From Aeromicrobium sp. (lineage in GTDB: Bacteria > Actinomycetota > Actinomycetes > Propionibacteriales > Nocardioidaceae), in the NCBI GenBank assembly GCA_025965115.1, contig JAOPXO010000050.1, forward strand, positions 1 through 39,069: a stretch of 39,069 nt of DNA, read 5' to 3'. Positions 25,342-33,281 of this stretch are shown here, piece after piece (within the stretch, counting starts at the first letter, position 1; each line of letters begins with the position of its first letter). Under the pieces are notes generated by a model. It had not been told where the DNA came from. It did no database searches and saw only the letters and a list, made by a program, of their open reading frames with translations. Made by a program: the position numbers and the translations under genes.

Positions 25342-26204
25342 CGGAAGATCTCCTTGCCGGCGAGGCTGAAGACCCAGTAGCCGGTCTCGTGGAAGTCATT
25401 CGAGACATAGATCGACATCGCCGGCTGACCTTCCCAGGCGTTGAGGATCACGTACGTGGTGTCGACATTCTCGACGCCCAGCACTGAAGGCGACCGCTTG
25501 ATGGCGCTGGCCATTGCGGCGGTGTTGACCTGCGCAAGGTCGATCAGGGGCGTGTTTGGGGCAGTCGTGCCCTTGCTGGGACTCCCCTCATATCCCTTGG
25601 CGAAGTACCACCGTTCGGTGTGCCTCGGATTGGCCGCCGTCGCAATGTTGACGCTGGCGTAGTCGGGATAGAGCGCTGCCGACTCGACCAGGGTGGTGCC
25701 GAACTTCGCGTGGGTCAGGTCGACGAACTTGGCGAAGCCAGTAGCCGTGTGCAGGGCGAGCTTGCCCTTCAGGACAGGTGGTTGCGGAGTGATCGTGGGT
25801 GCTGACGTCGCCGGCAGGCTCGGGAACGAGGGGTCGGGGCCGGCGTCCTTGTCGCCCGTGCCGGAGAAGGCCCAGATCACCAGCGCGATGAACGCGACGA
25901 CCGCCGAGACGACGAGGACCACCAGCAGCGCACCCCGCGAGATGACATGAGCCGGAGGATCCGGTGAAAGGCTGGGGAGCTCCTCGAACTTCGGCGTGGG
26001 AGGCGCCTTGGGCCTGGGCGTCGTCTTGGTCTCGGGACGCAGGTCCGCCACGAGGGCAGACAGCTCGCCGAGGGTCGTGGCCTGCAATGCCGACTGCGTG
26101 CGCGACTCCCGCTCGGGATCGTTGATGCGCCCATCGGCGAACGCGGACTCGATGTCCTCTACGCAGGCGTCGCGGTCAGCGTCGCTTGCCCGGGTGCCCG
26201 CCAT
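25326..26204 (-). CDS. DUF1707 domain protein with single TM anchor and extracytoplasmic domain
   Basis: 292 aa. Residues ~1-58 form a DUF1707 domain (ASDADRDACVEDIESAFADGRIN ending LVADLRPE, shown in part), a short helical module near the N-terminus of many actinobacterial membrane proteins. A Pro/Lys linker follows, then one membrane helix (LLVVLVVSAVVAFIALVIWAF, about residues 92-112), a Pro/Ser linker and an extracytoplasmic beta-rich domain to the end that I do not recognise. The start at 26204 is set by the DUF1707 alignment and by TATCGT 7 nt upstream. It is divergent from the subtilase gene. Envelope sensing is a guess only. Confidence 0.82.
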   Translation of the reverse strand: MAGTRASDADRDACVEDIESAFADGRINDPERESRTQSALQATTLGELSALVADLRPETKTTPRPKAPPTPKFEELPSLSPDPPAHVISRGALLVVLVVSAVVAFIALVIWAFSGTGDKDAGPDPSFPSLPATSAPTITPQPPVLKGKLALHTATGFAKFVDLTHAKFGTTLVESAALYPDYASVNIATAANPRHTERWYFAKGYEGSPSKGTTAPNTPLIDLAQVNTAAMASAIKRSPSVLGVENVDTTYVILNAWEGQPAMSIYVSNDFHETGYWVFSLAGKEIFRYAFE

Positions 26205-26217
26205 GACGAGCACGATA
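26205..26217 (-). promoter_or_regulatory. Leaderless promoter of the DUF1707 gene (-10 TATCGT)
   Basis: TATCGT (complement of 26212-26217) is 7 nt before the ATG at 26204; no Shine-Dalgarno. Confidence 0.5.
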
Positions 26218-26317
26218 GCGGCAAATTTCGCGGCGGTGTCGGCTTCGCCAGACCCCCATCGCGTAACGCCTCCGGCCCTGGAGCGTTGATCGATAGGACG
26301 CATTCGAAAGGCGACTC

Positions 26318-27553
26318 ATGGGTGCAGTACTTGCAGGCTCGCACCTCCGGCGCGCCGCGGTGATCCTGTCCGCCGCGACCATGATTCTCGCGACGACCGG
26401 CACGGCCGCACTGGCGAGCGAGCCGACGCCTCTTCAACGGCTGGCGGCGTCAATCCTGGCCACGGCACAGCCGGGGCAACCCCTGCGAGTTGTCGTCACC
26501 ACCCGCACCACCGCGGCTCCACAGATCGTGGGCACCACCGCGGCATCGCGCTCACAGGCGCTCAAGCTCATCACCGCCGGGTTGTCGAAGAAGTCGACCG
26601 TCGGCGTCGATATCGCCCACACCGTACGCGCAACGGCCTCGACTTCGAATGACACCTACCGGTCCAAGCAATGGGCACTGACCCGCTTCCATGCCGAGTC
26701 GGTGTGGAAGAAGTCGACCGGTAGCGGGGTCGTGGTCGCAGTTGTCGACACCGGCGTCAGCGCGAGCCATCCCGACCTGAAGGGTCGTGTGCTCAGCGGC
26801 ACGGACCTGGTGGCCCCGGGCACCTCGGCCAACGATGAGAACGGACACGGCACCCATGTCGCGGGCATCATCGCAGCCGTCGCGGGCAACAAGCGCGGTA
26901 TCGCCGGGCTCGCCAACAATGCGCGGATCCTGCCGGTCCGGGTGCTGGACTCCAAGGGATCCGGCTCGTCGGACGATGTGGCCAACGGCATCATCTGGGC
27001 GGTCAAGCACGGTGCCGATGTCATCAACCTCTCGCTCGGCTCGACGCAGACCGACACGGCCGAACAGGCCGCGGTCGCCTACGCCGTCTCCAAGAACGTC
27101 GTCGTCGCAGCGGCAGCCGGCAATGACGGGTGCCGCGCAGGGCTGCTGGGCCTTGGCCGCACACGACCGAGCTATCCCGCCGCCTACCCGAGCGTGTTGG
27201 GTGTCGGAGCAATCTCCTCAGACGGCAGCCTGGCGTCGTACTCCGACTGCGGGTCGTGGGTAGACGTCGTCGCTCCCGGCAACGGCATCCTGTCGACCAT
27301 GATCAACAAGCCCAGCTCAGACCTGGGTTGCTCTGCCGGGAGCGGTTACTGCACCCTCTCCGGCACCTCGATGGCGACGCCGTATGCATCCGCCGCAGCC
27401 GCGCTCGAGATCGCCAAGCTCGGCAAGGGCTGGAAGCAGAGCACCGTACGAAGTCGCCTCCAGTCCTCGGCTGACAACCTCGGGCCGTCCGGCCGTGACG
27501 ACAACTCCGGCTATGGCGTCATCGATCCAGCTCGTCTCCTGGCGTCGAACTAG
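26318..27553 (+). CDS. Secreted subtilisin-like serine protease (S8 family)
   Basis: 411-aa extracellular endopeptidase. Signal peptide about 1-33 (RRAAVILSAATMILATTGTA, ALA cleavage), then a propeptide (about 35-115), then the S8 domain. Catalytic triad: Asp144 (VAVVDTGVSASHPDL), His177 (NGHGTHVAGI) and Ser351 (GTSMATPYASAAAAL), with oxyanion Asn269 (AAAAGND). Four Cys in the catalytic domain (271, 311, 338, 345) may form disulfides. It has no C-terminal membrane helix, so it is not a mycosin of type VII secretion. A GAAAGG Shine-Dalgarno precedes the ATG. Its stop overlaps the convergent MFS gene by 4 nt. It could process neighbouring surface proteins, but that is unproven. Confidence 0.95.
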   Translation: MGAVLAGSHLRRAAVILSAATMILATTGTAALASEPTPLQRLAASILATAQPGQPLRVVVTTRTTAAPQIVGTTAASRSQALKLITAGLSKKSTVGVDIAHTVRATASTSNDTYRSKQWALTRFHAESVWKKSTGSGVVVAVVDTGVSASHPDLKGRVLSGTDLVAPGTSANDENGHGTHVAGIIAAVAGNKRGIAGLANNARILPVRVLDSKGSGSSDDVANGIIWAVKHGADVINLSLGSTQTDTAEQAAVAYAVSKNVVVAAAAGNDGCRAGLLGLGRTRPSYPAAYPSVLGVGAISSDGSLASYSDCGSWVDVVAPGNGILSTMINKPSSDLGCSAGSGYCTLSGTSMATPYASAAAALEIAKLGKGWKQSTVRSRLQSSADNLGPSGRDDNSGYGVIDPARLLASN

Positions 27554-28755
27554 TCGGGTTTCGAAGCCAGCAGGACCGGGTCGTACCTCGGCACATACAC
27601 CCGCAACCAGCCCGCCCCGACGTACGACACCACGCCCATCGCGACACTCGCCGCGGCCAGCGGGAAGGCGATCGTGATCGCGCTCATCAGCAACGGACCA
27701 AGGGCAGCGCCGCTGTCCGACATCAACCGCCAACAAGCCAGGAACTGGGCTCGACCGACGGCCGGCGCCGCATCGGCGGAGAGCGTCATGATCAGCCCCG
27801 AGCCGATCCCGTTGCCGATGCCGAGCAACACCCCGACCCCCACGAGTGACCAGAAATCGTTCGTGAAGACGATGGCGATCATCCCGGTGCCCAGCAGCAG
27901 CATGCTCGGAATCGCCACCGCGACTCGACCGCGCCGGTCCATCATCGCGCCGCCCGGATAGAACAGCAGCATGTCGACACCGCCCGCGATGCCGACGATC
28001 AGCGAGGCATGGGCCGCGTTGAGACCCAGCGACGCCGCCCACAACGGCACGATCGCGATGCGGGCGTTGCGCGCGGCTGACAGCAGCATCACGCCGATGC
28101 CCAGCGTGAGGAAGATCTTGCGGTTCCGTACGAAGGATCGAAGCACTGACAACCGGTTCTGGTGCTCCGGGCCGGTGCGCTCGCCAGCGGTGATGTCCGT
28201 GCTCGCCACGACCAACGCGAAGGCAGCCACGGAGGCGAACATGTCGACGGCGTACGCGCCATGGATCCCGAACGACAGGATCACGACAGCACCGATGAAC
28301 GGCCCGATGAATGCGCCGATCCGGCTCACGCCGCCGAGCGTTGACATCGCGCGGGCCCGGAGCGGGACGGGAACCACGACCGCCATGTACGACTGACGCG
28401 CCAGGCTGAAGATCGACGACGCGACACCGATGACCAGGATCGATGCCGCCAGCACACCGATGTCGCGGGCAAGCAGGCAGCCGAACCCACCGAAGAACTC
28501 GAGGACCGAGGCGAACAACAGCGCCCGCTTCTCGCCGAATCTCGCGGCGATGGCGCCGGCCGGGACATCGCCGATCAGCTGACCGACGCCCAGCAGCGCC
28601 ACCATGAGGGCCGCCGTCCCGACACTCGCTCCGAAGCTGCGGGCGGTGAGGGCGATGACCGGGATGATCGCCCCGGTGCCGATCGCGGAGAAGAACACCG
28701 GGCCGTATGCCGCGATCGCGATCGGCTTCAGATCCCGAAACGACGGCTCACTCAC
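27550..28755 (-). CDS. MFS transporter
   Basis: 401-aa, 12-TM major facilitator. Markers: AAYGPVFFSAIGTGAIIPVIAL (helix 1, shown in part), GVGQLIGDVPAGAIAARFGEKR (motif A, shown in part) and GGVSRIGAFIGPFIGAVVI (helix 5). The open frame continues upstream with arginine-rich nonsense; the true start is GTG at 28755 (VSEPSFRDLKP), with TATTGT 6 nt upstream. It is divergent from the disulfide oxidoreductase. Substrate unknown. Confidence 0.9.
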   Translation of the reverse strand: MSEPSFRDLKPIAIAAYGPVFFSAIGTGAIIPVIALTARSFGASVGTAALMVALLGVGQLIGDVPAGAIAARFGEKRALLFASVLEFFGGFGCLLARDIGVLAASILVIGVASSIFSLARQSYMAVVVPVPLRARAMSTLGGVSRIGAFIGPFIGAVVILSFGIHGAYAVDMFASVAAFALVVASTDITAGERTGPEHQNRLSVLRSFVRNRKIFLTLGIGVMLLSAARNARIAIVPLWAASLGLNAAHASLIVGIAGGVDMLLFYPGGAMMDRRGRVAVAIPSMLLLGTGMIAIVFTNDFWSLVGVGVLLGIGNGIGSGLIMTLSADAAPAVGRAQFLACWRLMSDSGAALGPLLMSAITIAFPLAAASVAMGVVSYVGAGWLRVYVPRYDPVLLASKPD

Positions 28756-28767
28756 AGATCCACAATA
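28756..28767 (-). promoter_or_regulatory. Leaderless promoter of the MFS transporter (-10 TATTGT)
   Basis: TATTGT (complement of 28762-28767) is 6 nt before the GTG at 28755. Confidence 0.5.
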
Positions 28768-28838
28768 GTTGCAGGCTGCCACGACTCTGACGGCCGTTGC
28801 CGCTGGCGGCCCGGCCGCGCGTGCCGGAGGATGAAGGT

Positions 28839-30179
28839 ATGAGCTCCAAGAGTTGTGACGTCGTTGTCGTCGGTCTCGGACCCGGCGGGGAGGCGCTCGT
28901 CGCCCGCCTCGCCAAGGCCGGCCTCTCCGTGGTGGCGGTCGAAGCCGAGCTCGTGGGCGGAGAATGCCCATACTGGGGCTGCATCCCGTCCAAGATGTTC
29001 ATCCGTGCGGCCAACGCTTTGGAGGAAGCCCGACGGGTCGAGAAGCTGGCCGGCTCGGTCTCGGTGACTCCCGACTTCTCGATCGTGGCGAAGCGCATCC
29101 GCCAGGAAGCCACGGACAACTGGGACGACACCGTCGCCGCCGATCGCATCACCGCCGCCGGCGCCACGCTGGTCCGCGGGCACGGCCGACTCGTCGGCGA
29201 CCGTACGGTGGAAGTGGACGGCGACCGATTCGAAGCGTCGAAGGGGGTCGTGCTCAACACCGGCACCACCGCGTCCGTACCGCCGATCCCGGGCCTGGCC
29301 GACACCCCGTACTGGACCAATCGCGAGGCGCTCAAGGCCGAGGCCGCGCCGGCATCGCTGATGGTGATCGGCGGCGGCGCGATCGGTCTCGAGCTGGCCC
29401 AGGCGTACTCGCGTTTCGACACGCAGGTCACGGTGCTCGAGGTCGGGCCGCACATCCTTGGACCGGAGGAGCCCGACTCGTCGGCGCTGCTCGCAAAGGT
29501 CTTCGAGGCCGAAGGCATCGGGGTGCACGCTGGGATCACGATCGACCGGGTCGACCACGACGGCGAGCGGTTCACCGTCACCTGCGGCGATGCGACGTAT
29601 GACGCCGAGCAACTGCTCGTCGCTGCCGGGCGCAAGTCGCGCGTCGACGACATCGGACTGGAGACGGTCGGCGTGGAAATCGGCCGATTCCTCACCGTCG
29701 ACGACTCGATGCAGGTCAAGGATGGACTGTGGGCGATCGGCGACATCGTCGGCCGCGGAGCCTTCACACACTTGTCGATGTATCACGCGGAGCGCGCCGC
29801 GCGTTCGATCCTGGGCGAGGAGCAGAGCGAGTACGACTCGAGCTTCCCGCGCGTGACGTTCACCGATCCGGAGGTCGGGGGAGTCGGGCTGACCGAGAGC
29901 CAGGCGCGCGACAAGGGCATCAACGTCCGCATCGGCCTGACCGACCTCGCCGCGAGCAGCCGCGGCTTCGTGCACGGCGTCGGTAATGACGGCCTGATCA
30001 AGATCATCATCGACGAGGATCGCGACATCATCGTCGGAGCGACGAGCGCCGGTCCGGCCGGCGGCGAGACGCTCGCCGCATTGGCCTTCGCGGTGCGCGC
30101 CGAGATCCCGGTGGCGACGCTCAAGAACACGGTCTACGCCTACCCGACGTTCTGGCGCGCCATTGAATCGGCACTGTGA
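28839..30179 (+). CDS. FAD/NAD(P)-dependent pyridine nucleotide-disulfide oxidoreductase (Lpd/MerA-like)
   Basis: 446-aa flavoprotein. FAD motif VVVGLGPGGEA (9-19), redox-active disulfide Cys43-Cys48 in GGECPYWGCIPSK, NAD(P) motif VIGGGAIGLELA mid-chain, second FAD motif LWAIGDIVGRGAFTH, and a dimerisation domain. In dihydrolipoamide dehydrogenase the C-terminus has HAHPT, with the His forming the catalytic dyad; here it is VYAYPTF, with Tyr433 and Tyr435 in both His positions. So classic lipoamide dehydrogenase activity is unlikely; a MerA-like or quinone/thiol reductase is more plausible. GGAGG 8 nt upstream fixes the start. No pyruvate-dehydrogenase or mercury genes are nearby. Confidence 0.9.
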   Translation: MSSKSCDVVVVGLGPGGEALVARLAKAGLSVVAVEAELVGGECPYWGCIPSKMFIRAANALEEARRVEKLAGSVSVTPDFSIVAKRIRQEATDNWDDTVAADRITAAGATLVRGHGRLVGDRTVEVDGDRFEASKGVVLNTGTTASVPPIPGLADTPYWTNREALKAEAAPASLMVIGGGAIGLELAQAYSRFDTQVTVLEVGPHILGPEEPDSSALLAKVFEAEGIGVHAGITIDRVDHDGERFTVTCGDATYDAEQLLVAAGRKSRVDDIGLETVGVEIGRFLTVDDSMQVKDGLWAIGDIVGRGAFTHLSMYHAERAARSILGEEQSEYDSSFPRVTFTDPEVGGVGLTESQARDKGINVRIGLTDLAASSRGFVHGVGNDGLIKIIIDEDRDIIVGATSAGPAGGETLAALAFAVRAEIPVATLKNTVYAYPTFWRAIESAL

Positions 30180-30195
30180 GTCCGCGCTCTGACCC

Positions 30196-31191
30196 TCAGG
30201 CCCGTCGCAGTATGCGCAGCACCTGACGCTCGAGCGTTCGACTGATCGTGGCGCCCGGTGCCACCGGCCGGTGATCGGGCTTCACCGTGACGCCGTCGTT
30301 GAACAGGTCCACGACGCGCGGATCCACGTAGGCCGACCTGGCGATCGCCGCGGTGTTGCCCAGGTGGTCCGACACGGCTTGCATCGCGGCCGTCACCGAG
30401 CGCTTGCGTGCTGTCGGGGTGGCGCGATCGGCACGGGCGAGCGACAGAGCCGCGATCGCCGTGCCGCGCCAGGTGCGGAAGTCCTTGGCCGAGTAGGGCT
30501 CGCCGAGCAGGTCCTTGACGTAGGCGTTGACGTCGTCGGCGTCGAGCTGGCGCCAACGGTTGCCGGCCTTGTACGCGAGCAGTCGATCGCCACCGCCCCG
30601 ACGACGCCGGAGTGCCTGAAGCACATCGCACACCCGGTCGTCACGCACGGTCACCTCGACCTCCTGCCCTGACTTCGCCGGGTAGGAGAACGACACCCCG
30701 CGTCCGGACGCGTGCACGTGCTGCTTCTCCAAGGTGGTCAGCCCGTAGCTGCCGTTCTCCTCAACGTAGCGATCGGACCCGATGCGGAACATCCCGAGAT
30801 CGAGCAGGCTGAATGCGGTCGCGACGACTCGCTCGAGGCCGAGGTCCTCACCGCCGAGATCGCGGCGAGAGGCTGCGCGATGCTTCAGCAGCGAGGCGGC
30901 AAAGCCCTCCATCCTCTCGAACTTCTCGAGATCACGACGGATCCGCCAGTCCGGGTGATACAGGTACTGCCGCCGACCGGCCGCATCGGTCCCGACCGCC
31001 TGGAGATGGCCGTTCTCGATCGGGCAGATCCACACCTCGGTCCACGCCGGCGGAATCACCAGTCGGCGACAGCGCTCGATGTCGATCTCTGAGAGACTCG
31101 CACCGTCTTCGTCGAGATAGCGAAAGCCGCGACCGTGCCGTACGCGCGCCCACCCCGGCGAGCTCGATGACGTACGACGCAGGCGGACCAT
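30196..31191 (-). CDS. DNA topoisomerase IB (eukaryotic/poxvirus-like)
   Basis: 331-aa type IB topoisomerase that relaxes supercoils by transient 3'-phosphotyrosine cleavage. N-terminal domain VIPPAWTEVWICP and HLQAVGTDAAGRRQYLYHP (45-80). Catalytic domain: Arg136 in MFRIGSDRYVEENGSYGL, the KDFRTWRGT motif (Arg239), and the nucleophile Tyr288 in NTAAIARSAYVDPRV. Length is normal for bacterial members. The start ATG at 31191 has TAGCGT 8 nt upstream. It is a stand-alone gene converging on the oxidoreductase. Confidence 0.95.
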   Translation of the reverse strand: MVRLRRTSSSSPGWARVRHGRGFRYLDEDGASLSEIDIERCRRLVIPPAWTEVWICPIENGHLQAVGTDAAGRRQYLYHPDWRIRRDLEKFERMEGFAASLLKHRAASRRDLGGEDLGLERVVATAFSLLDLGMFRIGSDRYVEENGSYGLTTLEKQHVHASGRGVSFSYPAKSGQEVEVTVRDDRVCDVLQALRRRRGGGDRLLAYKAGNRWRQLDADDVNAYVKDLLGEPYSAKDFRTWRGTAIAALSLARADRATPTARKRSVTAAMQAVSDHLGNTAAIARSAYVDPRVVDLFNDGVTVKPDHRPVAPGATISRTLERQVLRILRRA

Positions 31192-31205
31192 GATGCATCA
31201 CGCTA
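31192..31205 (-). promoter_or_regulatory. Leaderless promoter of topoisomerase IB (-10 TAGCGT)
   Basis: TAGCGT (complement of 31200-31205) lies 8 nt before the ATG at 31191. Confidence 0.45.
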
Positions 31206-31246
31206 GGCCGACGGGACGAACGTCGCACGCCGATCGAGCGCCCACG

Positions 31247-31323
31247 TGGTGCCCCCGACAGGAATTGAACCTGTGACCTACCGCTTAGGAGGCGGTCGCT
31301 CTATCCAACTGAGCTACGGGGGC
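31247..31323 (-). tRNA. tRNA-Arg (anticodon CCU)
   Basis: Complete cloverleaf: acceptor GCCCCCG pairs with CGGGGGC, D-arm AGCTCAGTTGGATAGAGC, anticodon stem ACCGC/GCGGT around the loop CTCCTAA giving anticodon CCU (reads AGG), T-arm with GGTTCAATTCC. CCA is encoded at the 3' end (complement of 31247-31249). TAACCT (complement of 31335-31340) may be its -10. Confidence 0.96.
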
Positions 31324-31361
31324 GTCGAGGAATCAGGTTATCGAGTCTTGGCCCGGGCCCC

Positions 31362-31374
31362 TACGATCGCCTCT
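31362..31374 (+). promoter_or_regulatory. -10 TACGAT before the lpqC-like micro-ORF
   Basis: TACGAT (31362-31367) is 7 nt before the ATG at 31375, which starts a 15-codon ORF rather than the esterase itself. Confidence 0.45.
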
Positions 31375-31422
31375 ATGTTCTGCGCGTCTCGCTGGTTGCG
31401 TTCCTCGAGGATCGTGTCGTGA
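31375..31422 (+). CDS. 15-codon micro-ORF overlapping the esterase start
   Basis: Encodes MFCASRWLRSSRIVS; its TGA (31420-31422) overlaps the esterase GTG (31419-31421) as GTGA. TACGAT 7 nt upstream fits leaderless initiation. The esterase Shine-Dalgarno (CGAGGA) lies inside it. Prediction only. Confidence 0.45.
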   Translation: MFCASRWLRSSRIVS

Positions 31423-32357
31423 CGCGCCGGCTCGGTGCACTGATCGCTGTGCTGCTCACCTGCGCGACGCTGGTGTCGTGTGGCAAGACCGACGCACTGC
31501 GGCAATCGAGCGATGCCTGCTTCCCGGCGCGATCGTTGGCGACGGGCACGACGTACATGTCGATGGACGATGTCAGTGGCAAGCGCACGTACTTGCTGCA
31601 TGTGCCACCCGGATACGACGGCACGACCCGCACCCCCGTTGTCGTGTTGTTCCACGGGCTCGGCGGCAATTCGGCGGCCGTGGCCGGCTCGACACACATG
31701 GTCGCGCTCTCCGACAAAGCCGGCTTCATCTTGGTGGCACCGCAGGGACTGGGCAAGCTCTCGAGATGGGACTTCCGATCCCCGCCAACGGCGACGCACT
31801 CAGACCTCGGATTCGCCAACCGCCTGGTGACGTCGATCAAGCGCAGTGCCTGCATCGACCCTCATCGGGTGTACGCCGCTGGGTTCTCCAATGGTTCCGC
31901 ACTGACTCTTGCCCTGGCTTGTGAGGGCAAGACCGACTTCGCGGCGTACGGGGCGGTGGCAGCGCCCTATTTCGACAAGATGTGCACCACGGCGCCGGCC
32001 GCATCGATCATCTACTTCCACGGAACGGCCGACAGGGTCATCCCGTTCGGCGGCGGCAACACCGTGATCGGACCGCTGCCGGGGGTCATCACGGCGCTGC
32101 AGGGCTGGGCCGGGCACGACGGCTGTGCATCGCGTCGGGCAGACACCACCGTGGCGCCCCACGTCCGCCACTTCGGCTGGTCCTCATGTCGCGGCGGCAG
32201 CAGCGTCGAGGCCTATGAGGTCATCAACGGCGGCCATGCCTGGCCGGGTCAGGCCACCGGATCTCTGGGCCGCGTGCAGGGTGTCCAGACCCAGGAAGTC
32301 GATGCGTCCGAGCTGATCTGGCGATTCTTCGAAGCTCACGTTTCTGGTGGACAATAG
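31419..32357 (+). CDS. Lipoprotein esterase of the PHB-depolymerase/LpqC family
   Basis: 312-aa alpha/beta-hydrolase. The lipoprotein signal ends in LVSC with the lipidated Cys21, so the enzyme sits on the outer face of the membrane. Oxyanion region VVLFHGLGG (75-83), nucleophile Ser157 in GFSNG, acid Asp205 in HGTADRVIPF and base His273 in NGGHAWPG complete the triad. The family includes feruloyl esterases, acetylxylan esterases and polyhydroxybutyrate depolymerases as well as mycobacterial LpqC; the substrate here is undetermined. A CGAGGA Shine-Dalgarno precedes the GTG, which overlaps a micro-ORF stop. Confidence 0.92.
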   Translation: MTRRLGALIAVLLTCATLVSCGKTDALRQSSDACFPARSLATGTTYMSMDDVSGKRTYLLHVPPGYDGTTRTPVVVLFHGLGGNSAAVAGSTHMVALSDKAGFILVAPQGLGKLSRWDFRSPPTATHSDLGFANRLVTSIKRSACIDPHRVYAAGFSNGSALTLALACEGKTDFAAYGAVAAPYFDKMCTTAPAASIIYFHGTADRVIPFGGGNTVIGPLPGVITALQGWAGHDGCASRRADTTVAPHVRHFGWSSCRGGSSVEAYEVINGGHAWPGQATGSLGRVQGVQTQEVDASELIWRFFEAHVSGGQ

Positions 32358-32361
32358 AGGC

Positions 32362-32382
32362 ATGACACTGGGTGCACGATGA
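32362..32382 (+). CDS. Six-codon micro-ORF overlapping the HAD phosphatase start
   Basis: Encodes MTLGAR; its TGA (32380-32382) overlaps the HAD ATG (32379-32381) as ATGA. GACAAT (32350-32355) is 6 nt before its ATG. The HAD gene itself has no Shine-Dalgarno, so coupling would explain its translation. Confidence 0.4.
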   Translation: MTLGAR

Positions 32383-33158
32383 CAAAGCCGATCGAGACCT
32401 GGCTCACCGACATGGACGGTGTGCTCGTCCACGAGGAGAAGGCGATCCCCGGCGCAGCCGACTTCATCGCGCGCCTTCGCGAGACCAATCGCAAGTTCCT
32501 GGTGCTCACCAACAACTCGATCTTCACGCCGCGAGACCTCTGCGCGCGACTTCGGGTGGCCGGCATCGACGTGCCCGAGTCGGCGATCTGGACCTCCGCG
32601 CTTGCCACCGCCAAGTTCCTCAGCGAGCAGCGGCCCGAAGGCACCGCATACGTCATCGGCGAGGCCGGTATGACCACTGCACTGCACAACGTCGGCTACA
32701 TCATGACCAGTCAGGAGCCGGACTATGTCGTACTCGGCGAGACCCGGACGTACTCATTCGAGGCCATCACCCGCGCGATCCAGCTGATCGAGAACGGTGC
32801 CCGATTCATTGCCACCAATCCGGACGCCACCGGCCCCTCGCCGAGTGGCTCGCTGCCCGCCACCGGATCCGTGGCGGCGCTCATCACCAAGGCCACCGGC
32901 GTCGCTCCGTACTTCGTCGGCAAGCCCAATCCGCTGATGATGCGCAGCGCGCTCAACCAGATCGAGGCGCACTCCGAGACGACGGTCATGATCGGCGACC
33001 GGATGGACACCGACGTGCTCTCGGGACTCGAGTCCGGACTCCGCACGATCCTGGTGCTGACCGGATCGACCGCGGCCAGCGAGGTCGAACGCTTCCCGTT
33101 CCGGCCGACCCATGTGTTCGACTCGATCGCCGACGTCACACCCCTCATCCAGGCCTGA
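32379..33158 (+). CDS. HAD-superfamily phosphatase, subclass IIA (NagD-like)
   Basis: 259-aa cytosolic phosphohydrolase. Motif I DMDGVLV with nucleophile Asp11 and acid Asp13, motif II TNNS (44-47), motif III Lys182 in GKPNP, and motif IV GDRMDTD (206-212) that binds Mg2+. The IIA cap lies between motifs II and III. NagD-type enzymes dephosphorylate nucleotides, sugar phosphates or p-nitrophenyl phosphate; the true substrate is unknown. It follows the esterase gene by 21 nt and may be co-transcribed, or transcribed from the micro-ORF promoter within the esterase 3' end. Confidence 0.93.
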   Translation: MTKPIETWLTDMDGVLVHEEKAIPGAADFIARLRETNRKFLVLTNNSIFTPRDLCARLRVAGIDVPESAIWTSALATAKFLSEQRPEGTAYVIGEAGMTTALHNVGYIMTSQEPDYVVLGETRTYSFEAITRAIQLIENGARFIATNPDATGPSPSGSLPATGSVAALITKATGVAPYFVGKPNPLMMRSALNQIEAHSETTVMIGDRMDTDVLSGLESGLRTILVLTGSTAASEVERFPFRPTHVFDSIADVTPLIQA

Positions 33159-33243
33159 ATTCACCCGCCGGTGTGCACATATCGGCCGGAACGTTATCCT
33201 TTTGTAACCATTCGGTCGGCGACACCACTGTCGGTCGGAAAAT

Positions 33244-33260
33244 CCCCGGCCACGCCGGGG
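33244..33260 (+). other. 5'-leader hairpin of the SDR gene
   Basis: Perfect 7-bp stem CCCCGGC / GCCGGGG with a CAC loop, 10 nt before the Shine-Dalgarno GGGAG. Could be a terminator of the HAD gene or a leader structure. TATCCT at 33195-33200 is a possible -10 upstream. Confidence 0.5.
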
Positions 33261-33281
33261 CACCCATTCAGGGAGTGAAGA

